Origin: an uncultured Pseudomonadota bacterium
Lineage (GTDB): Bacteria > Myxococcota_A > UBA796 > GCA-2862545
Direction: 5' to 3'
Assembly: GCA_913061235.1 (NCBI GenBank)
Contig: CAJXTB010000031.1
Coordinates: 1 to 64,000, forward strand
DNA length: 64,000 nucleotides
The number at the start of each line of letters is the position of its first letter. Positions within the stretch are counted from its first letter, which is position 1. Below the pieces are notes generated by a model. It was given only the letters and a program-made list of their open reading frames with translations. It did no database searches and was not told the DNA's origin. Made by a program: the position numbers and the translations under genes. Of this stretch, positions 24,948 through 34,305 are shown piece by piece.

Positions 24948-27900
24948 ATGGCACAAAAGCAGTCCAATCCACGTACGCAGGCGCCGCAGCCCCCCGCCAA
25001 GGCGCCTGCCATCGAGGTCCTAACCGTTGACGAGTTGGTCGGAAACGCTGAGCTTGGAAGGCGCCTCGGAGTCTCTGGACCGCCCGCGGGTGGCGCTACA
25101 GTCCCTCCGCCCACAGGTGGAAATCCGCTCGACCCGTCCTTGCTGGCAGCCGCAGAAAAGGCATTTGGAATGTCTGTCGGCTCGGTAGACGCCAGAACCG
25201 GCGATGGCGTTGCTGAGTCCATGGGCGCTGCGGCGGTCACCGTGGGCAATCGTATTCACGTAGCAACTGCCGCCATTTGCAAGGATGGTTTGGCCGAACC
25301 TGGCCTGATTGCCCATGAGCTGACCCACATCTTCCAACAGAACAGTGCAGCCCCCGCATCGAGCGGTGTGGACATGGAAGCGGAAGCAGATGCCGGCGCA
25401 AACGCCATCTTGAGTGGTAGCACCCTGTCGCTCTCTGGAAGCACGGGCGGCCAAGCAACACCACAGAAGTTGGACTTCTCGGAGTGGTTTCGCAGGTCTG
25501 TCCTGGCTGGAGACACCATCACCGAGACCGATGCTGTCGACACACGCACCCAGACCCCAGATACCTACTACGGTACCAGCATGCCCATCGACACGGGCAC
25601 ACCGGCGAACATGACCCCCAATTCGTCGCTACAGACCACCCCCACGAGTGGCGGGCTGTACCAAGAGTCTGTCGACGTCACCCGCGGTGGCCGCACCACA
25701 ACCAACACGATGCAGCTCCATGACGGTCGAGACTCGTCCAGTGTGGTCTCCAGCGAAGGTTTCAACCTCATGGACGGCACGCGCCGCTCCAGCACCGTCA
25801 TGCGCTCGTCTCAAGACCAAGGCGTGGACCACACCGCGACCGCAACGGCCTTGCAGCAAGAGATTCGTAACTCTGCGGAGGGGGTGCAGACCCGGATCGA
25901 CGACACCAACCGCCGCCTCCAAGACACGCGAACGGGCCTGACCGACGCAACAGCCCGCGAACAACGGGAACGGCAACGGGTCTCAGACGCCATTCGTGCT
26001 CGCACCGGAGAAGCGCCAACGGCCCAACAGTTGAGCGACGCTCTGACACAGGATGAAACCTGGACCGGCGCACGATTCGCCCAGCGCCGACTCCAATCGG
26101 CCCAGACGCGCCTCTCTGGCGAACAGGAACAACTCACCACCCGACACCGACAGCTGACGGACGCTGCGGCACAGGTGACCCCGGAAAATGCTGCATCGAT
26201 TGCGCAACAGACCGGCGTCAACATTGAGGCTGTCCGCGTAGCTCCAACGGTACAAGAAGCGTCCATGTCTCGCGTGCAGGACGTCAACCTACTTGGCGGC
26301 TCGGCAACCCAAACCGACACGGCCCGGATTCACCGGTCCGATGCCAACGGTTCGGACACCCTCACGCGCGAAAACTCGAACGCGGTCACGGTAGGAGGCG
26401 GCATTCGCAATGACCGTTCACAGACCGACACAGTCGCTGTGACAGTCGGTGGAAACACCTACGAAAACAGAAACCAGAACACGACTTCGGGAGGACTCGT
26501 GGTCGGTGCCAACGGCGAAGTCGGCGGCCAGTTCGGCCGTAACTCCAGCAACCGAACCACCCGGGTTGAGGGCGGCCAACGTCGGGTTACCGAGACGGGA
26601 AGCGGTCACAACACCACCGTCACTAACAACGCCATTGGCCACTCGCGCAATGCGAACGCGCGCGTCGAAGGCAACCACCTCGATGCGGGCGCCAAGGTCA
26701 GCGGGGACGGCAAGGTCACCGTGACCTGTACGAAAATCTCTGACAACCCTCTTAAATACCGCCTTGCCGTCATCATTCGCGCAGGAGCCAATGTCGCGCT
26801 GTCTAGCACCGGCACAACGACCGAGCGGGGCGACAGGAATGCGGCTCAGCAAAACCGAGGCAACGCTGGCGTCAACGCCGGTGCCGGCGCCTCGATTCAA
26901 CTCACCTACAACCACGAGCTCGACCAGACCGCAGCCGGGCAATACCTGGACCAGCTCGCCAAGTACGAAGCGGGTTCACCGACCAGCGGCTCTGCACCTG
27001 AGTTCGACCTGCTAGACCGCATGACGCTCCTTGGAGACGACCTCGGAGATGGCGCAGCCAACCAAGCACTCGCGGCATTCGACAGTCGCGGAAGCCGCGA
27101 TATCCAGCCGGGCTCCAGCTACGAGCTCATGCTCACCGGCGAGGCTTCCGTCGGAGGCAACGCAGGCGCCAATCAAGGCGGCTCGGGCGGACTGGCCGTC
27201 GGCGTGAGCGGCGGCATGGATTGGCAGCGCACACGCAAAGTCCAGGTCGGCGCGGTGCAGCATGAAGGCCGTCGATTGACCACATTGACCGTGGGATTCG
27301 CGTCGCGAGACGGGTGGAACGCCAACGGCAACATGAGCTACGGCGCTGCCGGAGCGAGCGGTGGTCACCGCGAGCAGGAACGCTCGGGCTTGTCGTACAC
27401 GTTCCGCCTAGACCCCGAGATGGACGACTACGACCGCGTCTACGACCGCATCATTGGCACAGCAACCCGAGAGGGTTTACGCGCCCTTGGGCAGCGCCCC
27501 GACATTGTTCGGCATCGCACTGGGCATACCGACACACAAGGCACGACAACTACCGACACCGTTGGCATGTCGGTCGGTCCTGTAGCGGTTGGGCTCGCCA
27601 CTGAAAACCAGTACGACCAGTCCGTGACGGTGGATGAACGAGGACTACAGGGCACGATCACTGGGAGCGAAACGAATTCTGGAAACATTGCGGTAGGAGG
27701 TGTTCGCCTGCATGAAGACAGCGAGCGAACATCCGGGACAGGCACCGTTAACGCCGACGGTGAGCTGAATATCCGGCTTGAGCAGACCGAAAGCAGCAAC
27801 TCCATCGCGAACCTAGGCGACGAAAACGCCGCAGCAGATAAACGAGGCTGGGCCGAACGCTTGCTGGGTCAGAGCCCGAAGGCCTCTCTGCAAAAGGAGC

Positions 27901-29018
27901 TGCGAGACACCCTGACCCATGTGTGGGGGTTGTCCATTGACGAAGCGGCTCTCGATGTCATCGTGCGGCGCGCCGGGGACGAGTCCAACTGGAACAAGTG
28001 CGCAAACTGGCAAAACGTCGACGACTTCAACGCATGGAAAGGGGTCCGTAGACGTCTTCGCAGTCCCCGCCCTGACGCGGACTGGGCGCAAGTGGACCCA
28101 GTACGTGCCGCCAAGTTGGACCAAGCTCGGGTGGTTGCCCGCTTCATGGAAAACACCGGTCGTGCGGGCCTCGCCATGTTCAGGAATGTCATGCGCAGCT
28201 GGGGCGAAGACATGAACAGCTACCAGCAAGGTGCCGAAGACGTCGGCATGATGTTTGAGTGGCCAGAAGGCTTACAAACAACGCGTCCCAAGTACGACAG
28301 TATTCAAGCTCGCCTCGATACCATCGATACGCGCGTCACGGGAGCACTCGGATTGCCCGAGGAACGCACCAACAGCGTCCTCGAGTGGTTTGCCAAGCTC
28401 GGTACGGACATCACATCTGTTCGCAACACAATTGTCGGCTACACCGCTTTCGACCTGCCGCGTGCAAAGATGGAAATGGTCAGCAAGCTGGACGAAAACC
28501 GTCTGACGTGGACCGAGTGGCGAGCCCGACTGACGGGTGGCAGCGCAACCTGCACGCCCGAACAGGAGTCCGAGATTGAGACCGCGCGCCTACTTCGCCA
28601 ACGGGAGCGTCTGAAGTCGCAGCTTCGTCAGTTCAAGAAGGAACAAGACCGGCTGTTGACCAACGCGAGCAACGCGTCCTTTGATGATGCCTGGGACAAC
28701 GCAGACGGCTTCTTCGCGTCTGCCGGTGTCATGTTTGGCATAGGTGAGCCAGAACACGAGTCCATTTCATACTTGTCGAATTGTTGGGACATGCAAACCT
28801 ACTGGATTCCCAAAGTTGTGGAATTGCGCGGCGTGTACGAAGCCACAGGCATTGCCCAAGACGACTGGCACGTAAGCACAGGTCCCGGTGCCGACCGTGA
28901 CTACGCGTATGAGCCAGCCTTTGAGGAACTCAACCGTTTGTGGCTCCTGGAGCAATGGGACAAGCACGCAGCCAGACGGGACAACGCGCGTCGCGAACGT
29001 CAATACAACAACTACTAG
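24948..29018 (+). CDS. large DUF4157 (eCIS-core) protein, putative injected or secreted effector
   Basis: 1356 aa, no signal peptide. A Pro-rich N-terminus (1-60) precedes a DUF4157 domain (about 65-155) with TVGNRIHVA, the zinc motif HELTH at 123-127 and a downstream EAEADAGAN that supplies the third ligand. This domain marks effectors and toxins loaded by extracellular contractile injection systems. Next come coiled coils (about 300-430), a long Gly/Thr/Asn-rich beta region of imperfect repeats (about 440-960), and a helical C-terminus with GWAERLLGQSP, an EWPEG segment and DKHAARRDNARRERQ. No toxin domain is recognised and no immunity gene, sheath, tube or baseplate gene is adjacent. Confidence 0.82.
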   Translation: MAQKQSNPRTQAPQPPAKAPAIEVLTVDELVGNAELGRRLGVSGPPAGGATVPPPTGGNPLDPSLLAAAEKAFGMSVGSVDARTGDGVAESMGAAAVTVGNRIHVATAAICKDGLAEPGLIAHELTHIFQQNSAAPASSGVDMEAEADAGANAILSGSTLSLSGSTGGQATPQKLDFSEWFRRSVLAGDTITETDAVDTRTQTPDTYYGTSMPIDTGTPANMTPNSSLQTTPTSGGLYQESVDVTRGGRTTTNTMQLHDGRDSSSVVSSEGFNLMDGTRRSSTVMRSSQDQGVDHTATATALQQEIRNSAEGVQTRIDDTNRRLQDTRTGLTDATAREQRERQRVSDAIRARTGEAPTAQQLSDALTQDETWTGARFAQRRLQSAQTRLSGEQEQLTTRHRQLTDAAAQVTPENAASIAQQTGVNIEAVRVAPTVQEASMSRVQDVNLLGGSATQTDTARIHRSDANGSDTLTRENSNAVTVGGGIRNDRSQTDTVAVTVGGNTYENRNQNTTSGGLVVGANGEVGGQFGRNSSNRTTRVEGGQRRVTETGSGHNTTVTNNAIGHSRNANARVEGNHLDAGAKVSGDGKVTVTCTKISDNPLKYRLAVIIRAGANVALSSTGTTTERGDRNAAQQNRGNAGVNAGAGASIQLTYNHELDQTAAGQYLDQLAKYEAGSPTSGSAPEFDLLDRMTLLGDDLGDGAANQALAAFDSRGSRDIQPGSSYELMLTGEASVGGNAGANQGGSGGLAVGVSGGMDWQRTRKVQVGAVQHEGRRLTTLTVGFASRDGWNANGNMSYGAAGASGGHREQERSGLSYTFRLDPEMDDYDRVYDRIIGTATREGLRALGQRPDIVRHRTGHTDTQGTTTTDTVGMSVGPVAVGLATENQYDQSVTVDERGLQGTITGSETNSGNIAVGGVRLHEDSERTSGTGTVNADGELNIRLEQTESSNSIANLGDENAAADKRGWAERLLGQSPKASLQKELRDTLTHVWGLSIDEAALDVIVRRAGDESNWNKCANWQNVDDFNAWKGVRRRLRSPRPDADWAQVDPVRAAKLDQARVVARFMENTGRAGLAMFRNVMRSWGEDMNSYQQGAEDVGMMFEWPEGLQTTRPKYDSIQARLDTIDTRVTGALGLPEERTNSVLEWFAKLGTDITSVRNTIVGYTAFDLPRAKMEMVSKLDENRLTWTEWRARLTGGSATCTPEQESEIETARLLRQRERLKSQLRQFKKEQDRLLTNASNASFDDAWDNADGFFASAGVMFGIGEPEHESISYLSNCWDMQTYWIPKVVELRGVYEATGIAQDDWHVSTGPGADRDYAYEPAFEELNRLWLLEQWDKHAARRDNARRERQYNNY

Positions 29019-29816
29019 GGTTTTTCGGTGTAGTCCACGACTGGCATTGTCCTGTGACATGTCGCAGTCTGCGTTCCGTACGCAGGGACTGGTAGCAAGC
29101 ACCTTAGACGCTAAGGTCGTCAAATTGGGCACGGGCCCGCCCCGAGTCGCACGTGACCGGATCCACAGCGGTGTGCTGCGGCTCAGGCGGGTACCGCGGG
29201 GCTGTCGGGCGGCCGCGGCGTCAAGGCCGCCGGGGATGCGCTGGGTGGCTCGCGGCCACGGAACGGCGCGCTGGGTCATCCGACGGCCGCAGCTGGTACC
29301 GCGCCACCCATCCACCGCGAACACCCGCCACAGCAGCTCCGCCCAGGTCAGGTACCGGGCACTGAGTGGTGACCGGCCGACCGGCCGACCCCTTCGAGAC
29401 CATAGTACGGCGGTACGTCGACAACCCAGGACTAATCTGGCCAGGACTGCAGGTAGGGTGCTGGGTTGGCGCCATGGCACAGGCCGTCCGCGCCGCGCTC
29501 ACGCCCGCGGAGTGATGGTGGATGGCGACGGGCTCGGGACACACAGGCCCAATGGTCTTGTGCAAGCCTAGCAGTTCGCAAACAGCAAGGGACCGCTCGG
29601 GATTGTGAACTCACAGCCCGATGTACGACACCCCGGTGACTGCCACAGACCCGGTGGCCCGAGAGAGTGACGAGTGGGTCGAGTATTGCGGCGCCGCAGT
29701 CAAACGGGTGTCGGGTGCCGGTGACTGAATTGGGAATTGTGCTTGAGACAGCGACGCAAGACGAAACGGCCCCGCACTCCCAGTGCCCATCGGCGTCCCC
29801 CATAAGGAAGCACTCG
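29019..29816. other. gene-poor stretch holding a transposase relic
   Basis: About 800 nt. The part from 29121 to 29360 is a decayed IS91-like transposase end; 29400-29560 is strongly GC-rich; the rest has no gene I can support. Open frames on both strands here are shadows. Confidence 0.55.
29121..29360 (-). pseudogene. IS91-like transposase C-terminal relic (copy E)
   Basis: The minus-strand frame reads RYLTWAELLWRVFAVDGWR, then SCGRRMTQRAV and GGLDAAA. This matches the well-known C-terminal block of IS91-type (Y2) transposases, WAELxRRVFxxDxxxCPxCGGRMxxxAV, with one Cys of the zinc pair lost. It continues to PLWIRSRATRGGP, a string that recurs at 32921-32975. No upstream transposase body remains. 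The high GC content and codon pattern differ from neighbours. Confidence 0.6.
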
Positions 29817-30338
29817 TTATTGACCCTGCAGCTCCACAATAAGCGCATCTAACACTTCGATCTCTCGCCGTAGGCGAGGGAGTCGAATGAGCGCCGCATA
29901 CAGTAAGTATGCCCCGTAGCCAATGGTCGCCGGGACCGTGAACGTCCACGTGAGCAACGATAGCGCCGACATCCCAATCAGAATTGGGAACACACTCAGG
30001 TTGAACGCGATGTAGCGCGGCTGCGTCACTCCACAGACCTGCATGTTCAAGTGGGCCCGCCGCCCTTCCAGCACCTGATGTGGTGCTCCATCCAGCAACG
30101 CCTCTGTCCGAGCAGCCCGTCGTCGAATCTGAACGACTATCCTGGTGAACACCACAGCAAACCCCGTCATGAACACAGCCAGCGCCAGCTTCCTAGGGCT
30201 TGCCTCGAAGGAGGCCTCTTTCCATAGCCAGCCCACCCCTCCAGCCATGAACAGGCCGACGAGTAGTGCAGCTGCCGACTGGTTTCGTACGTCCCGGTCC
30301 AATCGGCCTACACGTAGGAATTGTTGAGTATCGAGCAT
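29817..30338 (-). CDS. membrane protein, likely anti-sigma partner
   Basis: 173 aa from the ATG at 30338, which has a near-perfect AAGGAGG at 5 nt. An alternative ATG at 30392 overlaps the sigma stop (ATGA) and adds 18 residues. Four hydrophobic segments (about 20-42, 48-72, 105-127 and 130-155). A soluble loop RRRAARTEALLDGAPHQVLEGR lies between them. The position directly after an ECF sigma factor suggests an inner-membrane sequestering protein, though no zinc anti-sigma motif is present. Confidence 0.65.
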   Translation of the reverse strand: MLDTQQFLRVGRLDRDVRNQSAAALLVGLFMAGGVGWLWKEASFEASPRKLALAVFMTGFAVVFTRIVVQIRRRAARTEALLDGAPHQVLEGRRAHLNMQVCGVTQPRYIAFNLSVFPILIGMSALSLLTWTFTVPATIGYGAYLLYAALIRLPRLRREIEVLDALIVELQGQ

Positions 30339-30388
30339 ATTGTCCTCCTTCCAAGGTTTGATGAGATCGTCTAGGTCTGGGTGAGAGG

Positions 30389-30868
30389 TCATTCGGCCCC
30401 CAAAATTGTGCGAAGCTGTGTTTTGGCGCGATGCAGTCGGGTGGCGACAGCGTTCTCAGTGATCCCGAGTGTGCTCCCGATTTCCTTGTGAGACAGCTCT
30501 TCAAGTGCCAGCGCGAGGACCTGCCGTTGAGCGATTGGCAGCCGTCGAATCGCGGCGTGCAATCGGTTGCGCTCCCCGGCAGCAGCAACGATGCGGTCGG
30601 GAGAAGTGCTCGGGTCTGCAACGTCAACCGGTGGCTCTGTCTGACGAGCGCGGCGACGCACTGCTTGTCGAAGACCGACATTGTGAGCAATGCGCAGGAT
30701 GTACGTCTTTACACTCGAATCGCCGCGGTGCCTCGGCAGTGCTCTCACAATCGCGAAGGCGACCTCTTGTGCGAGCTCCTCTCGATCCGGACCGGATGGC
30801 GTGTAGCTAGCAACAACTCGTGCGAGTGCAGCGCCATGCTGTGTTCGGATGTGGTTCCAGTCGTTCAT
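30389..30868 (-). CDS. ECF sigma factor (RNA polymerase sigma-70 family)
   Basis: 159 aa from ATG 30868, behind AAGGGGGG; the longer frame is non-coding. Region 2: REELAQEVAFAIVRALPRHRGDSSVKTYILRIAHNVGLR; region 4 HTH: LSHKEIGSTLGITENAVATRLHRAKTQLR. Length and domains fit a minimal extracytoplasmic-function sigma. It directs transcription of a stress or envelope regulon and is probably controlled by the membrane protein encoded immediately downstream. Confidence 0.9.
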   Translation of the reverse strand: MNDWNHIRTQHGAALARVVASYTPSGPDREELAQEVAFAIVRALPRHRGDSSVKTYILRIAHNVGLRQAVRRRARQTEPPVDVADPSTSPDRIVAAAGERNRLHAAIRRLPIAQRQVLALALEELSHKEIGSTLGITENAVATRLHRAKTQLRTILGAE

Positions 30869-31456
30869 GCCCCCCTTAGTACATGGACCGGGAAACATCT
30901 TTCGCAGTCGGCCAAACAAATCAGGAATACGCGAGGCGAAACCAAGGGTCGCTTTAGGTTCTTGCCACAACACCGCACCACAGCATGCCCGACCACACCC
31001 TGGCTGTCGGGTCAAGATGCCTCAAACCAGACTGATACAGGGTTGAGCACTGTTGGTGGTCAGGTCCGCCCGCTCAGAAGAGTGCGACAGGACTAGTGAA
31101 TGTCATGCGCGGACGGATAGGGTTTTCCAACGCCCTTCGCTCCGTACCAGCGGGCGGCCGACTTGCGTAGCGAGAGTCGCGAACAGGTCGCCGGCGCCGA
31201 TTCTGCCAAGCGCGGACAGCGCTTTGGCGCCCCGTGACCCTCCGAACAGGTCACGAAGGCGGAGTAATCGGCACGACGGCCGCAGCGGGGTCGAGCATGG
31301 GCTCGGCGATGGTCTGCGTTGTGGCGCAGACCGTAAGGGCGACAGCGGGCAGGGACAGGAATCAGGTCATTGGAGACAGCCTAGCAGGGCGTTCGTGTAG
31401 CCGGCTGTGACGCGCAAAGACCGGTAAACCACAGACCGCAAGACACCGGTTTGGCC
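30869..31456. other. intergenic region with element relic
   Basis: About 590 nt without a supported gene. Bases 31110-31265 are relic copy B. The part 30900-31080 has minus-strand frames of plausible composition next to copy B and may be more of the same element. Confidence 0.45.
31110..31265 (-). repeat. dispersed repeat copy B (IS91-like element relic)
   Basis: Minus-strand frame reads SAARWYGAKGVGKPYPSV and AESAPATCS. The end tggcgccccgtgaccctccg (31230-31250 region) recurs at about 32890-32910 in copy D. Another region is shared with copy A. Confidence 0.6.
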
Positions 31457-32062
31457 CTAGGGTACAGGCCGTAGTGTTCTAAATGCTAGGCGCGTTTGTT
31501 CGGCCACCGACTCGGCCGGTTCGCAAGCACCGAGCAACGCCAGTGCCATAGCAATCTGGGTATCAATGTACCGCGCAGCCACGGCCGGAGAGACGGACGC
31601 GTTGACCTCGCCGCGGTCCAGAGCACGTCGGTACCAAGCTTGAAAGACCTGTCGTCGATGTTGCTCCATCGTTCGAATTCGCTTGGTAGTCGCCTCCCCC
31701 AACTGCGCCCGTCCCAAGCGCATCTCCGTGAACAGGCATCCGGCTGGACCCGGCGCGTTTGTCATTCCGACAATGAGCAGCTCGACCAGCTCCGCGAAAG
31801 GCAGGTCCATCTCGGTGGCCGCGAGAACCGGGGCAACGACCTGTTCCTCATAGTACCCAAGGGCCGCCTCCATCAAACCGTCTTGCCCCCCAAACTCTCG
31901 ATACAATGCCGGCTTCGACAGCTGCACCTGCCGGCACACTTCATTGAGCGATGCGTTCGACACCCCCTGCCGCCACCAATGGTCCATGGCGAGCGCGACA
32001 ACGCGTTGGCGGTCGACAGTCTTGGGGCGCCCTGGACGACGTTTGGCGGGGAGGTCAGTCAT
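31457..32062 (-). CDS. TetR-family transcriptional regulator
   Basis: 201 aa. Basic N-terminus KRRPGRPKTVDRQRV, helix-turn-helix ASLNEVCRQVQLSKPALYREFGGQ, then a helical ligand domain with CLFTEMRLG (Cys-containing). Divergent from the membrane protein gene at 32167, with an inverted repeat between them. Probably represses both, released by a small ligand. Confidence 0.92.
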   Translation of the reverse strand: MTDLPAKRRPGRPKTVDRQRVVALAMDHWWRQGVSNASLNEVCRQVQLSKPALYREFGGQDGLMEAALGYYEEQVVAPVLAATEMDLPFAELVELLIVGMTNAPGPAGCLFTEMRLGRAQLGEATTKRIRTMEQHRRQVFQAWYRRALDRGEVNASVSPAVAARYIDTQIAMALALLGACEPAESVAEQTRLAFRTLRPVP

Positions 32063-32129
32063 TGCTCACAGCATTCTTAACCGAGCGGTACGAATTTGCA
32101 TGGCGGCGACACAGCACGGGAACTATGTA

Positions 32130-32151
32130 TTTCGTACCACACGGTACAAAA
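32130..32151. promoter_or_regulatory. candidate TetR operator
   Basis: GTACC-acac-GGTAC at 32134-32147, extended by TT/AA arms to 32131-32150. A matching half site ggtacgaa lies at about 32087, next to the regulator start. Spacing and symmetry fit a TetR dimer. It lies between the divergent TetR and membrane genes. Confidence 0.6.
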
Positions 32152-32166
32152 CACATTGGAGCCACG

Positions 32167-32880
32167 ATGATCGGCGGACATTTTGCAACGGCGCTCGTCG
32201 CCAAACAACAGTCTCCAGCAGGGCCTTTGGCCTTTTACCTTGTGATTTCCCAGCTACCAGACCTGCTGTGGCATGGCCTGCACTTCCTCGGTGTTGAGGC
32301 CACGTCACCCTCCAATCCAATGCTGGTGAGCCTCGACAATATGCAGGCCGAGATGACATACAGCCATGACCTACTTCCGACGGTCCTGTGGTTCGTCGTC
32401 GCGGTCTTGGCAGGTCGGGCCCTCTTCGGTGGCTGGCGTCCCGGAATCACGGCTGGCGTGCTGATACTTGTGCATCTGTTGTGCGACGCGGTCAGCGGAC
32501 ACACGCACCACGTCTTCGGACCCGAGAGTCCGGCTATTGGGCTTGGACTGTACGCCACCGCGCCGTTCGTGGCCCTTGGCATCGAAGCTATCTTTACGGC
32601 GACCATGATGGCTTGGGTCTTTGCGACCGATGCCAAGAACGGCGTTCGCCGAAGCAGGGCCACCTTAGGCGTTTGGGCTGCGGTCTTCGGGGGAGGACTG
32701 CTGATGATGTTGCCATCTGCGAATCTATCCCTCGTCGAGATGACAGGATTGGCCCCAATAGAGGCGTTGTCGGGTCTGTTCGTTCCGGGCGTGGTTGTCT
32801 TGTACGCCACAATCTTCGCTGCACTGTTGTGGGCGGAATCACGCCCCACAACGCAACGAACCCTCCCTCCAACGAGCTGA
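32167..32880 (+). CDS. multi-pass membrane protein, YdjM-like?
   Basis: 237 aa. ATG 32167 has GGAG about 7 nt upstream; the frame begins earlier (31951) but overlaps the TetR start. Six hydrophobic segments. Motifs GGHFATALVA, SQLPDLLWHGLHFLG and LLCDAVSGHTHHVFGP place His/Asp residues at membrane faces, as in the YdjM/metal-dependent hydrolase-like membrane family. Divergent from the TetR gene, so probably its target. Confidence 0.55.
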   Translation: MIGGHFATALVAKQQSPAGPLAFYLVISQLPDLLWHGLHFLGVEATSPSNPMLVSLDNMQAEMTYSHDLLPTVLWFVVAVLAGRALFGGWRPGITAGVLILVHLLCDAVSGHTHHVFGPESPAIGLGLYATAPFVALGIEAIFTATMMAWVFATDAKNGVRRSRATLGVWAAVFGGGLLMMLPSANLSLVEMTGLAPIEALSGLFVPGVVVLYATIFAALLWAESRPTTQRTLPPTS

Positions 32881-32883
32881 GTG

Positions 32884-32985
32884 AGCGCTGTGGCGCCCCG
32901 TGACCCTCCGAACAGGGCATGGGCCCACCCCGAGTCGCACGTGACCGGAACCACAACGGAACGCTGCCCCTGTGGCGGGTAAGGG
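32884..32985 (-). repeat. dispersed repeat copy D (bridging relic)
   Basis: Contains both the tggcgccccgtgaccctccg block shared with copy B and the gtcgcacgtgaccgg block shared with copy E (29132-29170). Minus-strand frame reads PLWFRSRATRGGP followed by CSEGHGAPQR, so it joins the two other fragments in order. Confidence 0.65.
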
Positions 32986-32993
32986 CTGGCTCC

Positions 32994-34154
32994 TTACCGA
33001 AGGCGCAGCACAATCTCTTTGAAGTCGACGTACTCAGGGCCCGACTGGTCGATGACGCTCCAGCGAACAACCGTGTCCGACAGTCCACTCACGTCAAATG
33101 GGTATGTCCGATTCACCCCCGTGCCATTCCAGTTGACCCCGTACTGCCCACCTGTCTTGACGACGGTAGAGGGCGTGCCGAACTGAAGGATACCGCTGGA
33201 GTCACCCACATCAGACTGGACCTTCCACGACGTTGACCCGGACTGGCTGTCGTCGTGATGCACACCACCGGCAGCGCCCCAACCCACCCATGAGCCGGAC
33301 ATCTCGGTGAAGGTAAAGCCTGTGGTGAGCTCAAAGCGCACGGTCTTGCGAGCGGTACCGCCATCCGAGCCAATGCCAAAGCCCGCCGCAGTGCTGACGG
33401 TGCGCGCTTCTGAGGCAACACCCGCCACAACGCTGGTCGCACGCTGAAAGGATGCGTAACTAGCTACGTTTCCTTCGCTAGGGTCCGCAACGGAGCGGAT
33501 GACGGTCCAGCCGCCTCCATCTGTGGTCATGTCGCACCACACGTCAAACGCCGTGCCGTACCCAGGGGGCTGAATGCTGTAGACGGCATCTGGACGGGTG
33601 GAGGGGTCACCGGAGTTCAAGTAGCCAAGGCAGTTGTCCTCGGTAGACCCGTCTAGGTACGAGTAAGCCCCACTACTGACCGCGATGGGGACCGACGTCA
33701 CAACCGTTCGCCACTGCCCAGAGCCGCAAACGAGCAGGGCGTTGCTTGCCCCATCAAAGCGAAGCGACCCATTGACCGTACACGGAACCGCGGAGTCAAA
33801 GGCCGGAACCGCTTCGGCAAAGGATGCGGTTGCCGCCATGGGAACTCGTGACAGACGGGACCGTGGGGTCAGCGTGGTCGTGGCATTCACCGTGTACTCA
33901 ATCCAAACTTCTGGCGACAAGAACCAGTCGGTGTCCGCATCGATGATGACGGCGACGTAGCCATGCTCGACCGACAGACCCGTCCAGCTATCGCTGCCTA
34001 GGCTTCCCGCTCCCGCGCCACTTCCATCAAAGAACTCGACGTCTAGCGTGACGCTCCCGTTGAGAGGAGCTCCCGACAAGTCCAGCAAGCGCGCTTGGTG
34101 GTCGAGCTGAAACGGAGAGCCAAGGGCAGTGGCAATGAGGGCTAGAAGAAACAT
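32994..34154 (-). CDS. exported modular protein with fibrinogen-like domain, paralogue 2
   Basis: 386 aa. ATG 34154 has GGAG at 5 nt. Signal peptide MFLLALIATALG, then N-module PFQLDHQARLLDLSGAPLNG (residues 15-130) shared with three paralogues. A C-terminal domain opens NCLGYLNSGDP...VYSIQPPG and carries VWCDMTTDGGGWTVI, the fibrinogen-like signature, then a DxxxD-type region. Close in length and order to the 22.7-kb gene. Likely surface or outer-membrane-facing glycan-binding. Confidence 0.82.
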   Translation of the reverse strand: MFLLALIATALGSPFQLDHQARLLDLSGAPLNGSVTLDVEFFDGSGAGAGSLGSDSWTGLSVEHGYVAVIIDADTDWFLSPEVWIEYTVNATTTLTPRSRLSRVPMAATASFAEAVPAFDSAVPCTVNGSLRFDGASNALLVCGSGQWRTVVTSVPIAVSSGAYSYLDGSTEDNCLGYLNSGDPSTRPDAVYSIQPPGYGTAFDVWCDMTTDGGGWTVIRSVADPSEGNVASYASFQRATSVVAGVASEARTVSTAAGFGIGSDGGTARKTVRFELTTGFTFTEMSGSWVGWGAAGGVHHDDSQSGSTSWKVQSDVGDSSGILQFGTPSTVVKTGGQYGVNWNGTGVNRTYPFDVSGLSDTVVRWSVIDQSGPEYVDFKEIVLRLR

Positions 34155-34305
34155 GCAGACTCCGAAAGAGCGCCAGTCTACCACAAATACGGGCAAGCCT
34201 TCACGGGTGTCTATTCGGTGAAGACAAGCCTAAAAACTCACTTAACGCAATGCCAGAGCTTCTCGGGAAGGACAACGTCGTCCAAGAGAATGCACTCGGG
34301 GGACG

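Noticed and set aside
28888-29571. 227-aa plus-strand frame over the DUF4157 3' end and the transposase relic
   Set aside because: Crosses two unrelated features and is a shadow in both.
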